The notes beneath the pieces are model-generated. The model worked only from the letters and a program-made list of their open reading frames with translations, was not told where the DNA came from and did not search any database. Of a DNA stretch of 64,000 nt, positions 46,801-61,800 are shown piece by piece; position 1 is the stretch's first letter; the number at the start of each line of letters is the position of its first letter. Where the stretch lies: assembly GCA_002633005.1 (NCBI GenBank), contig NMRA01000001.1, positions 4,644,869 to 4,708,868 on the forward strand, read 5' to 3'. Origin of the DNA: Phoronis australis. Lineage: Eukaryota > Phoronida > Phoronidae. Both the position numbers and the translations under genes were made by a program.

Positions 46801-49800
46801 CTGACAATTGGATGGAGCTGTGAAAGAACCGGTAATGAATCACAAGGACCTTGTGAAGCTTTTAGCTGGACCATTTTGGAAGTTACATTTAAACTAAAAA
46901 TAATAAGTTTGAGTTTGAGTTTTTTACTGCAGAAAAAAATGTTGTACTCCTTTCAGACTTAAGTACAGCCGTGTACATGTTGGAGTTATAATTATCTTTT
47001 AACCCTTTTCCTGCGCTAGGCGAGGTCAGCCGACATGCCAAGTATCCTAGTACAATGCATTGGGTGTACTCAATTGACAATGCTAAGCTGCAGCTGTTCT
47101 GCGCTAGGAGAGTGCAGTCACCCCAGGACACTTGGGATTTTCATTCAGAAATTGTATGAACCCTGAAATTTTGTATAGATATGTGAGCTTGTGCATTCCA
47201 TAGTTCACAGTTTCCTCTACATTTCTCAACCTTATGGCTGTGATTACTAGTTTGGGAGATATTAGCAGGTTTATGGAAGTGTAGACACATAGTTTCAATA
47301 TATGACTGGAGCCAGACACAGAGGATGACAGTGGATCGGTTAAGTTTCAGTAATGCTATGATGAAGATTTACATATGGTGAAAATCTCAACTGAAGTCTG
47401 GACAACTTTTATGTTGGCTTCTTTTCTGTGAAATTAACATTTCCCCATCAAATTTTCAACTTAAAATTGTTAGGTCATTAGTCTGGGTGACCTTTATAAC
47501 AGCTTAGTGCGGTGACCTACTTAGCTCAGCACACAAGGAAAGTAGTCTAAATAGAGGCTCAGCAGGATAAGGGTTGAAAACCTTGAAAAAAGGTAACACA
47601 AAATAGCAATCAATCAAACTGGTACTGAAACACTGTTTTTCCTTAGTATGACTCTCATGGACATAAATAACAGGCTGTACAAGCAATCGTGCCATGAAAG
47701 CAATAAGTGACTGCCTTGAACAAATACTTGCTGTGTATCAATATTGATGCCATCTTTATTTAGATCTGATCGCCATTCCTGACTTTGAATCGGGTGCGAT
47801 GGAAAACTGGGGTCTTATCACGTACCGGATGGTGTCCATCTTGTATGATCCTGATACGGCCATAGAGCAGACTAAAGAAAGAGTGGCTATTGTTGTCGCC
47901 CATGAATTGGGTCATCAGGTCAGTATCTGGCTTATTATAGGGCTCCAGATTGACATACTACAGTTTCAATGTATTAAATGACATTGATTTAATATTACTT
48001 TGTGAAAGTGTATGCGTGTTTCTCTTTCATGAAGTGTTTTCTTTTTGATTCTGCACGTGCTACTGGTCACAATTCTTATCAGATCGACATGACATTTATA
48101 CAACACATGCTTGGGGGGCATTGAACTCTTACCATGGGCAGCTGAACTTTTACCTTGGGTAGCTGAACTCTACCACGGTGACTGAACTCTACCACTGTAG
48201 CTGAATTCTTTCTGCGGTAGCTGGATTCTTGCCATGGACATCTGAACTCTTGCCATGGGCGACTAAACTCTTACTACAGGCAGCTGTACTTTAACCAGGA
48301 ACAGCTGAACTCTTGCCATGGGCAGCTGAGGCCTTACTTACTGTAAGTGTGACAAAGGCTGACTATGATGTTTGAATCATGGCATCAGAAAAAGCTTTTA
48401 AATAGGATGATATCAGAGTAGAACCTTTCTTGTTTCAGTGGTTTGGTAACCTGGTCACAATGGAATGGTGGAATGACTTGTGGTTGAATGAAGGATTCGC
48501 CAGTTATCTGGAGGTGAAGGGAGTTGACCATGTCAAGCCTGATTGGGGGATGGTAAGTGGCACCTCAGTTTTAGTAAAAGACTCATCAGATATCTGGAAT
48601 TCAACAGAGTTGATCATGTCTGTCGTGAATGGGATGTTTTGAGGACTATGTATTCAGTATTATTAGATGTGCACCTTGGATCTTTGGCCTTTTAAGTACT
48701 GACATAAATGCCCATTTGAAATTTTTTCTGTCGTTGAAAATCATAATATTAATGTTTAAATGATCACCTAATGCTACTTATTATATTGCCAGGACTACAA
48801 GTATATTTCCAAGATACAGTATGCGCTGCAGTTGGACTCTCTGGTCCACTCGCATCCTATCTCTGTGAACATTGAAGACCCAGACGAGATCAGCTCCATA
48901 TTTGACTCTATTTCATATGATAAGGTGTGTTAGTACTTATTGTGTGGCCTTAAGTGCTGTTGTCTAGGAGTGATGTCACCGACACACTTTTCATCTGTAC
49001 AACTTACAGTGAATCTTGATGCTATCTAGTGGGAGGTGTTTGATATAATATTGCTGAGGAGTAATTTCGAGGTTGGAAGTTTAGAATTATTTTTGTGAAG
49101 TGTTTTGGTGCTTGTTCCACTGGAAATGATAACCACTGGGTTTCTGGCTGAAAATGAATAATTTACCCGCTCTTGGCAAAATCTTGACAATAATTTGTTG
49201 TTGGCTGTTCAATAAATTTGTTAAAACATGGTTTCAGGATTATAATTCTACAAAAGTTACTTGTCATATGATGTGACCTTGTATGAGTCCAGGGGTACGT
49301 ACTCCATGGCTGACGTATGCTCAACGTTTAACTTTCGTGTCTGTAGGGTTCCTCATTAATCCGTATGATGGCTAGTTTCCTGGGTCATTCCGTACTCACG
49401 TCAGGCCTCCAGTCCTACTTAGACAAGTATAAGTACGGCAACGCAAGAACTGTTGACCTGTGGAACTCCCTTAAACAGGTAACATCACATGAGTAGAAAA
49501 TTCCCTTGGAATTACCGTCATGTCTTGTTTGTTTAAATTCTGTAATTTTATAGAAACAAGACTTCACTTTCAAGCAGTGCACTATTTGGTAAAGGAATCT
49601 GCCTATTTTGTTACTAAGGTAACTGCCTATCTTAACTGCTGATTTTAGCATGAAACCTAGTCAAACTTGTTCCCTTATAACTATTACTTACAAGTCATGA
49701 CTTCTGAACTTTTCACGGAATGTTAAAGACTTCATTGTTGATAGCTGAGTTCTGGCATGTTTACATTCACATATTAACTACTGTTTTCACATAATCACGG

Positions 49801-52800
49801 TGTTCACATAACTACAATATTCACATAACTACTGTTTTCACATAATCACGGTGTTCACATCACTACCATATTCACATAACTACTGTTTTCACATAATCAT
49901 GGTGTTCACATAACTACCATATTCACATAACTACCATATTCACATAACTACCGTTTTCACATAATTACGGTGTTCACATCACTACCATATTCACATAACT
50001 ACTGTTTTCACATAATTACGGTGTTCACATAACTACCATATTCACATCACTACCATATTCACATAACTACTGTTTTCACATAATTACGGTGTTCACATAA
50101 CTACCATATTCACATAACTACCATATTCACATAACTACTGTTTTCACATAATCACGGTGTTCACATAACTACCATATTCACATAACTACTGTTTTCACAT
50201 AATTACGGTGTTCACATATCTACCATATTCTCATAATTACTGTAGTGGCTTTGGATGATGCTTAGGGTGCTTAAATTGGGAACTTGAAAATCTGGGAGGG
50301 GGAGAGTGTGGCACCATGATGCTGAAATTCAGACTGTTTTTTTTACATAAATGTAAGCGAGTTTTGTCGTGAGAGCTAAAGTTTTTGTGAAGCATGTCTT
50401 CACAAAGACACTGGCATTTTCAAGGAAGTCCTGATATTACAAATTGTGGGTGAATGATAACCTGAGCATGCCAGGCATATGGCAGTGAAAATTTGGAAAT
50501 TTTGCGGGTGGGCATTAAGTCAAATATGGGTGTTAATCCAGATGTGTTTGGTATGTTCTGGTAGGTTTTGGTATATTCTGATATGTTCTGACTTGTTTTT
50601 TTTTGAATTCCTAAAGGCCTCCATGTCAAATGTTTGTTTCACAGTCTAGATTTTGTCCAATCAATAATTAATAAGAAAGGTAACTTTCTTATTAATGGTA
50701 ACTTTGTTTTTGTTTGTTTCAGGCTTATATGAAACATGACGGTGGGTCCTTGGATATTCCCCAAATAATGGACACATGGACCAAGCAGATGGGATACCCC
50801 CTTATCACAGTCCATCGAGAGGGTGACACTGTGAGTGCTACCCAAAAGAGGTTCTACCTGCGTCAGCCATCAGCGCAGGAGATGCAAGGGAGCAAGTCCC
50901 CCTACCCAGGGTGAGTGTTACTGATGCTAATGCAGTGGGTGCAGTGGATTGTAATGTTAAGTTGTTAATCTAATCAAGTGCCTATAAAATGTAAAATTAA
51001 AGACATAAAATGAGAAAAAAAGAATTGATTGTAAAATGTACTGGTTGTTGGAGTGAATAAATGTCTTTATTTTACTCCATATCCGTCAGTTGCAGATGTG
51101 GTTACTTAAATGGTTCCTGAAGTTCTTTGTAACCTTTCACTGTTGACCTTTCACTGTTGACCTTTCTCTGTTGACCTTTCCTTCAGAGGTTACTCTTGGC
51201 ATGTGCCATTGACATATCTGTCACAAGGGAATACCACAAACCAGTTGGTGTGGATGCCTCATGGGGGCAGTACACCCACCACTTTTCACGTTGAGGGCAA
51301 TTGGTTCAAAATCAACATTAACCAGGTCATGTACTACCGGGTTAACTATGATAACAGCACATGGAGGGCGCTGACTCATCAACTTAACGAGAATCACACG
51401 GTTTGTGACAGTGTTTGGTTATACTTATTAGCAGTTGATTATTTCCAACCAGGATATCTGCCTTGAATTGTTTACTTTGCAAAATTGAGATGAATACACA
51501 AAAGCCATTTCAATTTCTCGCTTTGCTGAATTCTAGGTCTGCGATCCCTCTACTAACCTTTTTTAAACATGGCAATGGATTGATCTCTTCAATTATCACA
51601 TGTGACTAGATACTAAAATATCTACCAAGTTTGGGGAAGGCTTGCCTTGAGGTTATACATAGTGAAGAGAACCTGGCATCTGTTCAGTAGACGCTAGGAC
51701 CTACGCTAGGACCTAGCTAAAGCCTAGTCAAAGTCATGTGTTCTTATTTACAATGCACGGCAATATCTCACGTAATCTCGCGAAGTCTTGCTTTTTAGCG
51801 AGGTCCTAGCGTTACTGAGCGGGAGGCTGTTTTGTCTGCTTCCACTGTAGTTACTACGTCCCTTACTGTGTTGCGGTGCCTTTAGCCCCATGTGTCTATA
51901 TCCAAAATAATGCCTTTTTCGCATTGTTTTTACCCAAGTGGTTCGCATATGAGCTCACTTCCACAAAGACGCCCGTGGGCCTAATGGCGTAGTAATACGG
52001 TTTTAGTCAAACATGTTTCTACTATGAAGAATCAGAAGACAACCCTTGCACCCAATTTTGCCTGGCTTTGGCAGGCTCTACACCTTCAAGTGCTATGTTA
52101 TTTTGGTGTCCATTTTTGACACAATCCTTTCTAAGAAATACCAGGACTGCCTTTGTCAAGTGTGGGATGAGTATCACTGCTCACTATAGACCAAGTTTTA
52201 ATTTCGCTACTGTTGCTTACTCTAGTGTGAGGAAGTGTTCGCAAAAAAGAAACACCTCTATATAATTATCTTCGGCATATCAAGTCGCTGTGTCAAGTTT
52301 GTGTTTTGTTGGGTTTCACTTGCAAGAATGTGTTACAGGTCTGTGTACTGATTTTTTTCTAAATTTGACAACTATCAGCTTCGGGACCACTTAATGGTTA
52401 GCAGATGACATTTGTTCCATATTTCTGTTGGTGGCATGTTGTTGTTACGAATCAGTTCTTATTAATTGTAATGACCTGGTGTCTGCTTACAGGTACTGAC
52501 ACCTAGCTGTAGGTCCAGTCTTATTGACGATGCCTTCTCACTGTCCAGGTAAGTGGACAGTCTAATGAAGCTTACACAATTTTGTAGAACAGACTATTTT
52601 TGTCTGTATATTAAAGATTTTTTTCATTTTTTTCACTACATATCTTGTGATACACTATTTGTTGTGACTGACAAGCAGATGACTATTTTACAGCATTTTG
52701 TATACTCGAGCACTCGACGTAATACAATGAAAATGTAAAATGCTTACATGAAGTTAATGGTATGGTATGGACTATCTTTGTTGCCAGCTGTGCACAGATC

Positions 52801-55800
52801 ACGTTTTTGTATATTTTTTAAACTACTCGGTGATCAAAGACACATATTCCCCTCTTGTCTGGGTTAGTGCCTTTAATGCCCCTCTCCACAATGTCCACTC
52901 CCAAATTTATATGATTTAAGCTTCCTTAAAATTGCCAGTGTCTTTGTGAACACCTATCTCAGGATCTCTTGAAACATTTAGCCCCCAATACACAGTAACA
53001 AACAGTCACTTGTTGTGGCAAGAAACTGTCCAAACTCTTTACTGAAGGAGATATGCAATGGTTGTCTTTGGCGCATGCTCATTTTTGTACCCGTGTCCAA
53101 AATGTGAAATATTTGCACGAGTGAATCAACCATGTGGGTAAATCACTTGCCAAGACTTCTCAAAAAATTTGTTTTTAAATGCCCATGTGTGGCTTGACAT
53201 CCACTCCTAGAATTTTAGTTTCCCTAGACACCTTTGGCAGGAGATTAGTACTTTATAAAAACAACAACTATTTGTAATCTTAATCTACTGGTTGCTGTGC
53301 CATTCCTGCTTTTGTTGTAGCTCTGTAATGATTTTCTTTGCACTCAGCTCTGAGCTGGTTACTTGAGATTAAATGTCTGAAGACGTGGGATGGTTCCCAT
53401 GAAACATGTCATGATTTAAAACGGTTGTTTTTGTTCCAGTAATTCCGTATTCGCCGTAATAACCGCCCATGCCCCTATAAGCGCCCCCCCACGCGTTTTC
53501 AGACTTTGCTGAAATAAGCGCCCAGTCCATGAACGTGTACATGCGAACAATGATGTACCTACAATCCTAAAACTCGGCTACAGTAACGTCTTCAATTTAT
53601 CAAAAAATTTTTGCACGGGTCTTCTAGATCACCAGCGGCACTGCTACGCTTGTATTTAGCTGTGACTTTATACTTCAAGGTAACGCAGCGCTTCAAAAAG
53701 AACGCAACAGCGTTGCTATTCTCGCGAAGACCGCGTCCCACTATGGTCTCACCTTTCAGTAGACACATCGACTGTCTCATGAATAAAAATAACTCGGTGT
53801 TGAACGCAAGTGGCCAGGAAGCGCACGCGCTACATACATGAACCTGTCATCAAAGACATTAGTCGGGAACTATCCATTCATGAAACGGGTAGCATTGCAT
53901 CGATAAGAAATGAATATTGGCACTAATTTCCAACAATTTCTAATACTATAAAACATGTTTGCATTATTTTTGAGATGGATTGTTTGATTAACCATAATTG
54001 GTGTTTTTAAGCTGAATATCCGATAAAATGACAACTGACAGTGAATGCTTACACACCCTTACACCGAAAAATAACTGTCAGTTAGTTACGTACGCATCCA
54101 GCTACACGGCGAATAATATGGGCCTTACCGAGACAAATGTCGAAAGTTTTTAGCACGAGACCGGCAAGTGCTGAATGAAACACGCTCTGGTTTAAGCCTA
54201 CTGCTTGTGCAAATTTCTTTAGACACATCTAGCTAGTTAGATTGCGTGGCTCTGGCCAAAAGACAGTCTCTACTTTGGCAAATGAACTCTGGTGACACGC
54301 ACACGCTCGCTTACTCGCAGACGAACTTCAAAACAAACGTCACGTGACAACAACATGTGTGTTCGTCCAGACATTTTTCTCGCCGTGTTGCCGATCATAC
54401 ATGTAGATGGCACGATGTTGCACAGATTTGTACTTAAACCTGCCGTTAATCCAGACTCCACGGGAACTTAAAAAATCTTGGCGACGCTACTTATAAAACT
54501 TAATGAGGATTTCAGGTAATTTGCTTGAGTCCAAAAATTTTTATTCAAGCATTGAAGTCGCCATATCGAAGACGGCGATTTCGAGGCAGTCAGTTGGCGA
54601 GTTTTCGCCCTGGGATTTCAGCACAATTTTCTGTAACATGATCGTAATTTAGCAGCAAAGTTTGATAGCAATGCACCACAGTTTTGTTGAAAGTCTTTCA
54701 TAGATTACATATACGTCACAGAGCGTAAATTTGATGAATCTTAGCTTCCGATTTCGCCCGTTTTGGAGAGTGGGTTTCAACCGCCTTGGGTTATAATAAG
54801 CGCCCCCTCGAACCGAACTTTTCTAAGCGCCCTGGGCGGTTATTACGGCGAATACGGTATTGGCACTAATGTGTACGAGTACATTTGGAAAGAGTACATG
54901 ATATAGCTATAATTTCCAGACTTGAAAACTTTTGTATAAAGCTTAGAAATTCTGTTTATTCTATTGCCTACAAAAGCTGTTCTAGGATTTTGTTTTGAAG
55001 AATTATAGCTCGAGAATTTGGCTTTCAAAAATGAAGACTTAAGATTTTATGATAGTTTTGGAAGTCTTTATTTTTGATAGCTTAGATCTTGGACTAAGAG
55101 AAAATTTCAGATTTGCCTTCATTGTTGATAGAATGAATAAATAGAGGTGTCAGTTTTCTGGTGACTTTATCATGGACTTTTACGTAAACGTGATATTTTC
55201 CTTGCATGGAGTTAAATAATATTTTAATGGTTTGAATTCATAGGTTAAAACTTAGTGTCTAGGGAATCTTTTAAATGTTTGACCCTTGAAAACAAAGCTA
55301 TTAAGTTTCTTAAATGGCCTCGGGGGGTTCTTTCACAGTTAATTGTTAGTAGAAGAGTGTAAGTAGGTGGGTAGGTAGTGAACAGACTTGGTGAATCCAC
55401 AAGTACGTACTTCTTTGTAGATCAGGTCATCTTGACAGTGATGTGGCCCTCAACCTGACCATGTATGTGTCACGTGATAGGGACTACCTACCGTGGTCAA
55501 TAGTCACCTACTGGTTTAAGAACATCTTGAGTATTGTAGTGGATGATCAACACCTGAAGGACTTGTGTGAGGTGAGGGTTAGTTTTATAGCTTTGCTAAA
55601 GTTGAGGATGTCATATACTGTAATTTTTTTTCGCTAGCTGTGCTAGTTAAAGTTGAAGGTGTCATCTACTGCAGATCTCCCTTCATTAGCTGTGCTAGTT
55701 GTGGATATCATCTACTGCAAATCTTCCTCTATTAGTCATCATGCTAGTTAAAGTTGTGGATGTCATCTACTGCAAATCTTCCTCTATTAGTCATCATGCT

Positions 55801-58800
55801 AGTTAAAGTTGTGGATGTCATCTACTGCAAATCTTCCTCTATTAGTCATCATGCTAGTTAAAGTTGTGGATGTCATCTACTGCAAATCTTCCTCTTATTA
55901 GTCATCATGCTAGTTAAAGTTGTGGATGTCATCTACTGCAAATCTTCCTCTATTAGTCATCATGCTAGTTAAAGTTGTGGATGTCATCTACTGCAAATCT
56001 TCCTCTATTAGTCATCATGCTAGTCTTGTTTTCTAACCATTGTGGGATGATTGTCGGTTTATAAACATCCGATGGCATCACAGATAACTTGATGACGTGT
56101 AAGAAAAATGATGAGAGAGACGGAGAGAAACTTTTATTTTTTTAATCACATAAAACATACATTGTCTGGGTGGCCAGCAAAGGCACGGGACGCTAATACC
56201 TGACCACGGAGTATACAACAAAAGTCAGGTTCAAACACAGACTATAGTACATGGACCGCCAACTCGGTCTATTTTCAATAAATGAAATCTGTGATCTTAT
56301 GCATAAGCCGTGACGTCATTATTCACTTACCTGGCTGATATAGCAGGCGTTACTTCCGGCATGTACGTCGTCTGCTAATCGTGGTCATTTAGCCGGGATT
56401 AGGATCGGCGATTTTGCCCAACTTTAAATAAATTGATTGCTCGTAAAACGTTAAATTCTTATATAAAACTCATATTGATACTCCAGAAATAACCACCAGG
56501 CGTACTCAAAAACCAATCTCGCACTTCAATAGCAGTTTACTTGACGTTTCATTTTAAGCTCAAATGTACACCGGCGCCGCTTAAAATTTCTGGACTCTAC
56601 TGTTGGAAGACCATGAACGACGTTTCAATACCGAAAAAATTATGTTTCCGTTGTACTAGACAGTAAAATAGATGGAAGAATTTCCTGTCACAATACACTT
56701 ACCGGCCGAAGCTGAGCTTGCTATGTATAGTGGGTGGCACCTGCTCTAGGATATTTCGCAAGAAAATGTTGAAGTTGCGAATCTGTTGTCTATAATCTAT
56801 GGTTCAAATGAACGATAACTGTTAACGAAATTGGAGATTCTGCCTGCGTTATTAACTGGCAAAAACACAACACAGGACAGTGAAGCAGTTGATGCAACTT
56901 AATTTATCTCAAATTATTAGCGTGGTTTGAGGTGCGAACTTATCTGTTAGTTATTGGTTAAATGCAGACGGTAATGAAGAAGTTGGGAATCGATCACTGA
57001 GTGCCTCGGGGAAAACGCTTAGCAACAACACTTTGTCAAAAATAAACCAAACTTTTTTGTCCAATCACCATTTAATCAAAGATAAAATGAAATGCGTTGA
57101 AGAAAACTCAGAAATGTCAAATTGAAGAAACCTAATGAATCTTTAGACCTTAATTGCTGCGTGTTTGTGATAAGCTATGTGGACGTAATTAACATCCAGG
57201 CCTTCATTGTTAATTATTCCATTTACTCAATAAATTTTGTTTGACAGAAACATCCCATCTAGATGTTACGTAATATTTTAGCCTGACTTGTGTGTTGATG
57301 GACAGAGAGATAGTGGACCATGCGGGTTTGACATTGAATCATGAGACTTGAATTAATTGTTACACAAAGGTCACGCTAAAGGTCGTTGAACAGGATTTAA
57401 TGAACAGTCAACACTGTTGGTCCACTGTATATAGACTTGTATGGTACTTGTTGTGTTTGATCATTTCATTATGTGTGCTTTTGTTTGAGTGTTTGTGCCC
57501 AGTTTTTATAATTATAGTAATTTTTTGTATATTTACCTAATGCCCTAAGCTGAGTGTGTTCATTGCAGACATACATGAAACAACAGATGAAGCCCGTGTT
57601 GTCATGGATGGGTGATACTGATGTTGGGAGTCACCTGACCAGGTGAGTTGACGACAGTATCTGCCTGTAGCAATTTGTTGGATCAAACATAGCCAGTGAT
57701 AAAGGCTTAGAGAAAACAGTATTAGCCAGTAATAAGGCCTTAGAGAAAACAGTATTAGCTAATAATGAGGGTTATAGAGTTAGTCAGTAATGAAGGTACA
57801 CAGAAAACAAACTTAGCCAGTAATGAGGGCTATGGAGAAGGCAGAGGCAAACACATATGAGCACTCCACAAATTTAGCTGCAGAATGATGGAAATTTTCC
57901 TCATTGCTTCACACCAGATACAAGTTTTTTTAATGAAATATTCGTTTTTGGTTATATATTGGTTTCTAATGTCGTTGTAAAGACTGACTTATCTGAAGTA
58001 ACCCTTGATGGCAAGTTCTAGTTCTATGCAAGATGTCACTGTGACTCGGTGATCTCTAGGCTGGTCTCGCACACTTCAATAACTAGCTAGAGGGATGAAT
58101 TGATTGCAGTCTTTATTATCTGATAACTTTTTAGGTCTACATAACATACATGAACACACCAAATATTCGACTCAAGGAGCTGGGCTAGAGAGAAAAGATC
58201 AATGTTAACACTGTTGAAGCCTCGTTTTGCAATTGGAATGTCAACCGTGCATAAGTTTTAAGAATAGCCTGTTGGACTGAAACTTTGGAAGTTCATAGAT
58301 GTTGATGAATCAAGGCAACAAGAGGTAGCTTGAATTAAGCATTTAACTGGTGTCTACTGATTTCAGGTTGTTGAGATCCAAATTGTTTGGTTATGGTGTA
58401 GGATTCAATGAGACGAGGTCTGTGTCTCATGCACTGGACTTGTTCAAAAAATGGATGACAGACAATAAAAGGTTTGTTGACTGTCTTACATTATCGGGAA
58501 TTTTCTCTCCACTGACTTATGTGTGCCTGTGAAAGAACACAGGTTTACGTCATTTAAGCTAATAGCTGGCTGGGCTGAGATAGCACAACTTGGACAAACA
58601 GAATGTGCAAGATTTTTTTGACTTGTGATAATAATCAATTGAATTTTATGATAAGTTTAACAAAATGTCCTTAAAAGTTCAAAGCAATCATTCTCCTCTC
58701 ATACTCTTTAATGGACATCACTTGAAGATATATTAATGCGCTAGCTTCAAGAATGTTGGAGTTCATGGTCAGTTTCCAAACATTGTTAGTGTGATGCTTA

Positions 58801-61800
58801 ATGATAGACTCACTGAAAGCTAATTAGTAATGTTTTGTTCATTGATTTAAAAATGAACCATCACAATTAGACAGTCGACCAGAATTTCATTACGTCGTTT
58901 TCCCGTTGCTGCCAACTTGTTTGATTCTATAACCCAACAACAAAAAGACCCCTGTAGCCAATATCTTACATGACTGATTAACTCCATTCTGGCATTTGTG
59001 GTTGGAGGGCCAGCTCTCTTTTGTTTGATGATTGCTCTAATCTCCAAAAAAATCGTATCTAGCCTGACTAGGCTGTGCTGCTAAAAAAAAGTTAAGATAT
59101 AACACATTTGAACATACACCAATAGCATTTCTGAAATCCTCGTCAAATGGTGATCATCTTTAGTTTTTTAATCGCCAAAATCACCTAACTACAACTGGAG
59201 TTACGACAATCTATTCTTTTCGAGTGTACAAATTCGCTCTGTGTTTGACTGGGTTCACACGTGGTCTGTAATAAGCCTGGTAGATAATTGGCCTGCCTGT
59301 TGTCGCACCAGACAAAACACTGTGATTGGCAGTTAACAAAGAAGCTAGATGTTATCACACGCTCACAACCCTCTCTATCTGGTAAAGTCACTGAACGGGA
59401 AAACGCCGTCATGTGTCGATGACACTAAATCAGATTTTGATGGCAAAGTCATAATTTAGTTGAAAACAACAAATAATATGATTAACCTAAAACTGTTACT
59501 TGTCACTTTTTCGAGGATTGCCAAGCTAAAGATTGCGATTTGATGAATTTGATAATGTTTTGAGTTGGGACAATTCTTTATGAAAATGTCCGATTCGTAC
59601 CCTAGAATTTCCTGCTGTATTTTAACTTCCTGCTTGCTGATGGCAAAAGTCACCCAAAACACTGAAAAACAACTGGCAGAACAGACAGGCTGCATGTGTG
59701 ACAAAAATGTGGAATAAAGTTTGTCTTAGATTGATACCGTTTAAAAAATGCCCATCGTTTTTTCAGCACAAAACATGGCATCACGGTTTCGAGAAGAAAT
59801 AACACATTGATTCCAGCAGAACAACTTCTTGGCGTTGTAGTGATTTCATGTTAGGACCTCATTATTTTATTTCTCTTTGGTCCATTTCATGAAACTTTTT
59901 CTGTCATATCTTAGATCGAAATCAGGTGAACTTAAGACCAAAATTTCTGTTTTATGAAATTTCTCAAGACCAAAATTAAGACTGGAAGTTAGCCTGCCAC
60001 GGAGTAGGTTAAAGATAGGACTTTTGGTCTCAATGACCAAAATTCAGGACTATGATCACTGTAAATTGTTAAGGAACAAATTCGCGTTGATGTTTCTTCA
60101 ATCTAATGTCCCTAAACAATGTCAAATTGAAGGCTGTCTACTTTCAGTTTGAGTACCGACAAAGGCCATAGAAACAATGCAGTGCAACTTATCGGTACAT
60201 ATGAAATCACTTTTCAGTCATACCATGGTCTTCTCAAGCAAACGATTAAGACCCCAATTGTATCCAACATGTATTAAATCCCCGTTTTGAGTTTTGAGAC
60301 TTGAAACTGTACAAAATTAAATTACATCACATGTCGCTTTAATAAACAGATATATTACTACTACTAAAACTATCTTGGAAAGGATGAAAGTCTTGCTACG
60401 ATTCCAGAGTGAACCACAGGCTTCCATCTGGAAAAACACAGAACATTTATAGCAGCCTCTGGCTTTGCCTTGAATGCTTGTGACGTGTAGGTATATCTGC
60501 TGTCATGGCAACCATATGATGATTTTTTTACATTATGCTACTGGCACTGCTGGTAATTATGGCACACCTTTGGTCACGGTGAAAGTGATTTATTTTAATT
60601 CATTTTGTTATGTGCATTTTATGTAGCTTTTATGTTGTTAAAGATACAGTCAACCAATTTGTTTGCATTAGATGGCTCGACAACCATTTTTACTACTTGT
60701 TTCAACACCGGAGCCATGTGCTTTTAGTTATTGATTTTTACAAACCTATTGCTTTAGCTGCTTGCATTAGGATGTTTAAATACTTCAAAAATTTCCCAGC
60801 ATGTGGCATGCAGAAGTTACCAGGTGGCGAGACCGTCTCCTACATGAGTAAGTTCTCCTGAAACTGCCAAACAACATGCGATTGTCATGGAAATCAACAA
60901 CATTTCATGAGTCTGCCATAAAATAGTTTGACAAAGAGCCAAGTTACGGAAAAGGGAAGTAGTGGAAATGATGCCCAGTTATCAAGATCAGAAATGTTTG
61001 CTTGGCATTGTTTTTGATGCCTGATATTACAAGATAATATGTTTTTTTCATCTGAAATTACCGAATATGGAGATATTGTGACCAAATATCACATAGATAA
61101 TATGTGTGGTACTGTTGGCTTATGAAGTAAATGTGGTGTGTGCACTTAGTAAACCGTGGTGATTCCTAAATACCCGTTTACCATGGCTGAGGTAGGAATT
61201 CAAGCTTCACAATGCTCCTAAGTTTCTAGTAGGGGTTACTAAGAGGCTTTGAGCTAAGTTACTGCTTCTAACTTGACTGCCATGAATTGATCTTGACCAT
61301 CCGGGAAGGCTGAAGAAGAAGAAGAAGAAGAAGATCTTGACCATCAAAATACCTGGTTACCATGGCAACGATACCCAATTATGCTTAACAACACCCCGAA
61401 GTTTCAACAAATGATTTCTCCAAGCACTGTCAGCATGATTGCCTGCTTCTAGCATGACTTTGCGCTAAAACCTGGACGGCATAATACTTGGTTATAATGG
61501 CCAAAGTGCACAGTTGAACTTGCCCCCCCCCCCTAGTTTTAAGGGTGGGTCACTGTTATCATTTTGAGCTTGATTGCTTAGTTCTAACACGACTTTGCCA
61601 TCAAACCTAAAATTGCTTATTTTGACTGACTAGTAATAAATATCATTTTGTCTGCATTAATTTGTTTTTTTGTGTTTACTGGAGTCATTCTGAAAATGCC
61701 ATCTAGTGCATCCTTGGTGAGTTACAGATCATCTTTCAGTACAGTTGTATGTATCACGATGACTGGAAGGGGAATTAACATGCCACTATGGCTTCCTAAA

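Larger units (their letters stand above)
55572..57568 (+). other. Aminopeptidase intron 12
   Basis: The 2.0-kb intron holds the 55-nt minisatellite at 55590-56030 and the second copy of the dispersed repeat found at the start of the window (56330-56800). No gene is recognised. Confidence 0.85.
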
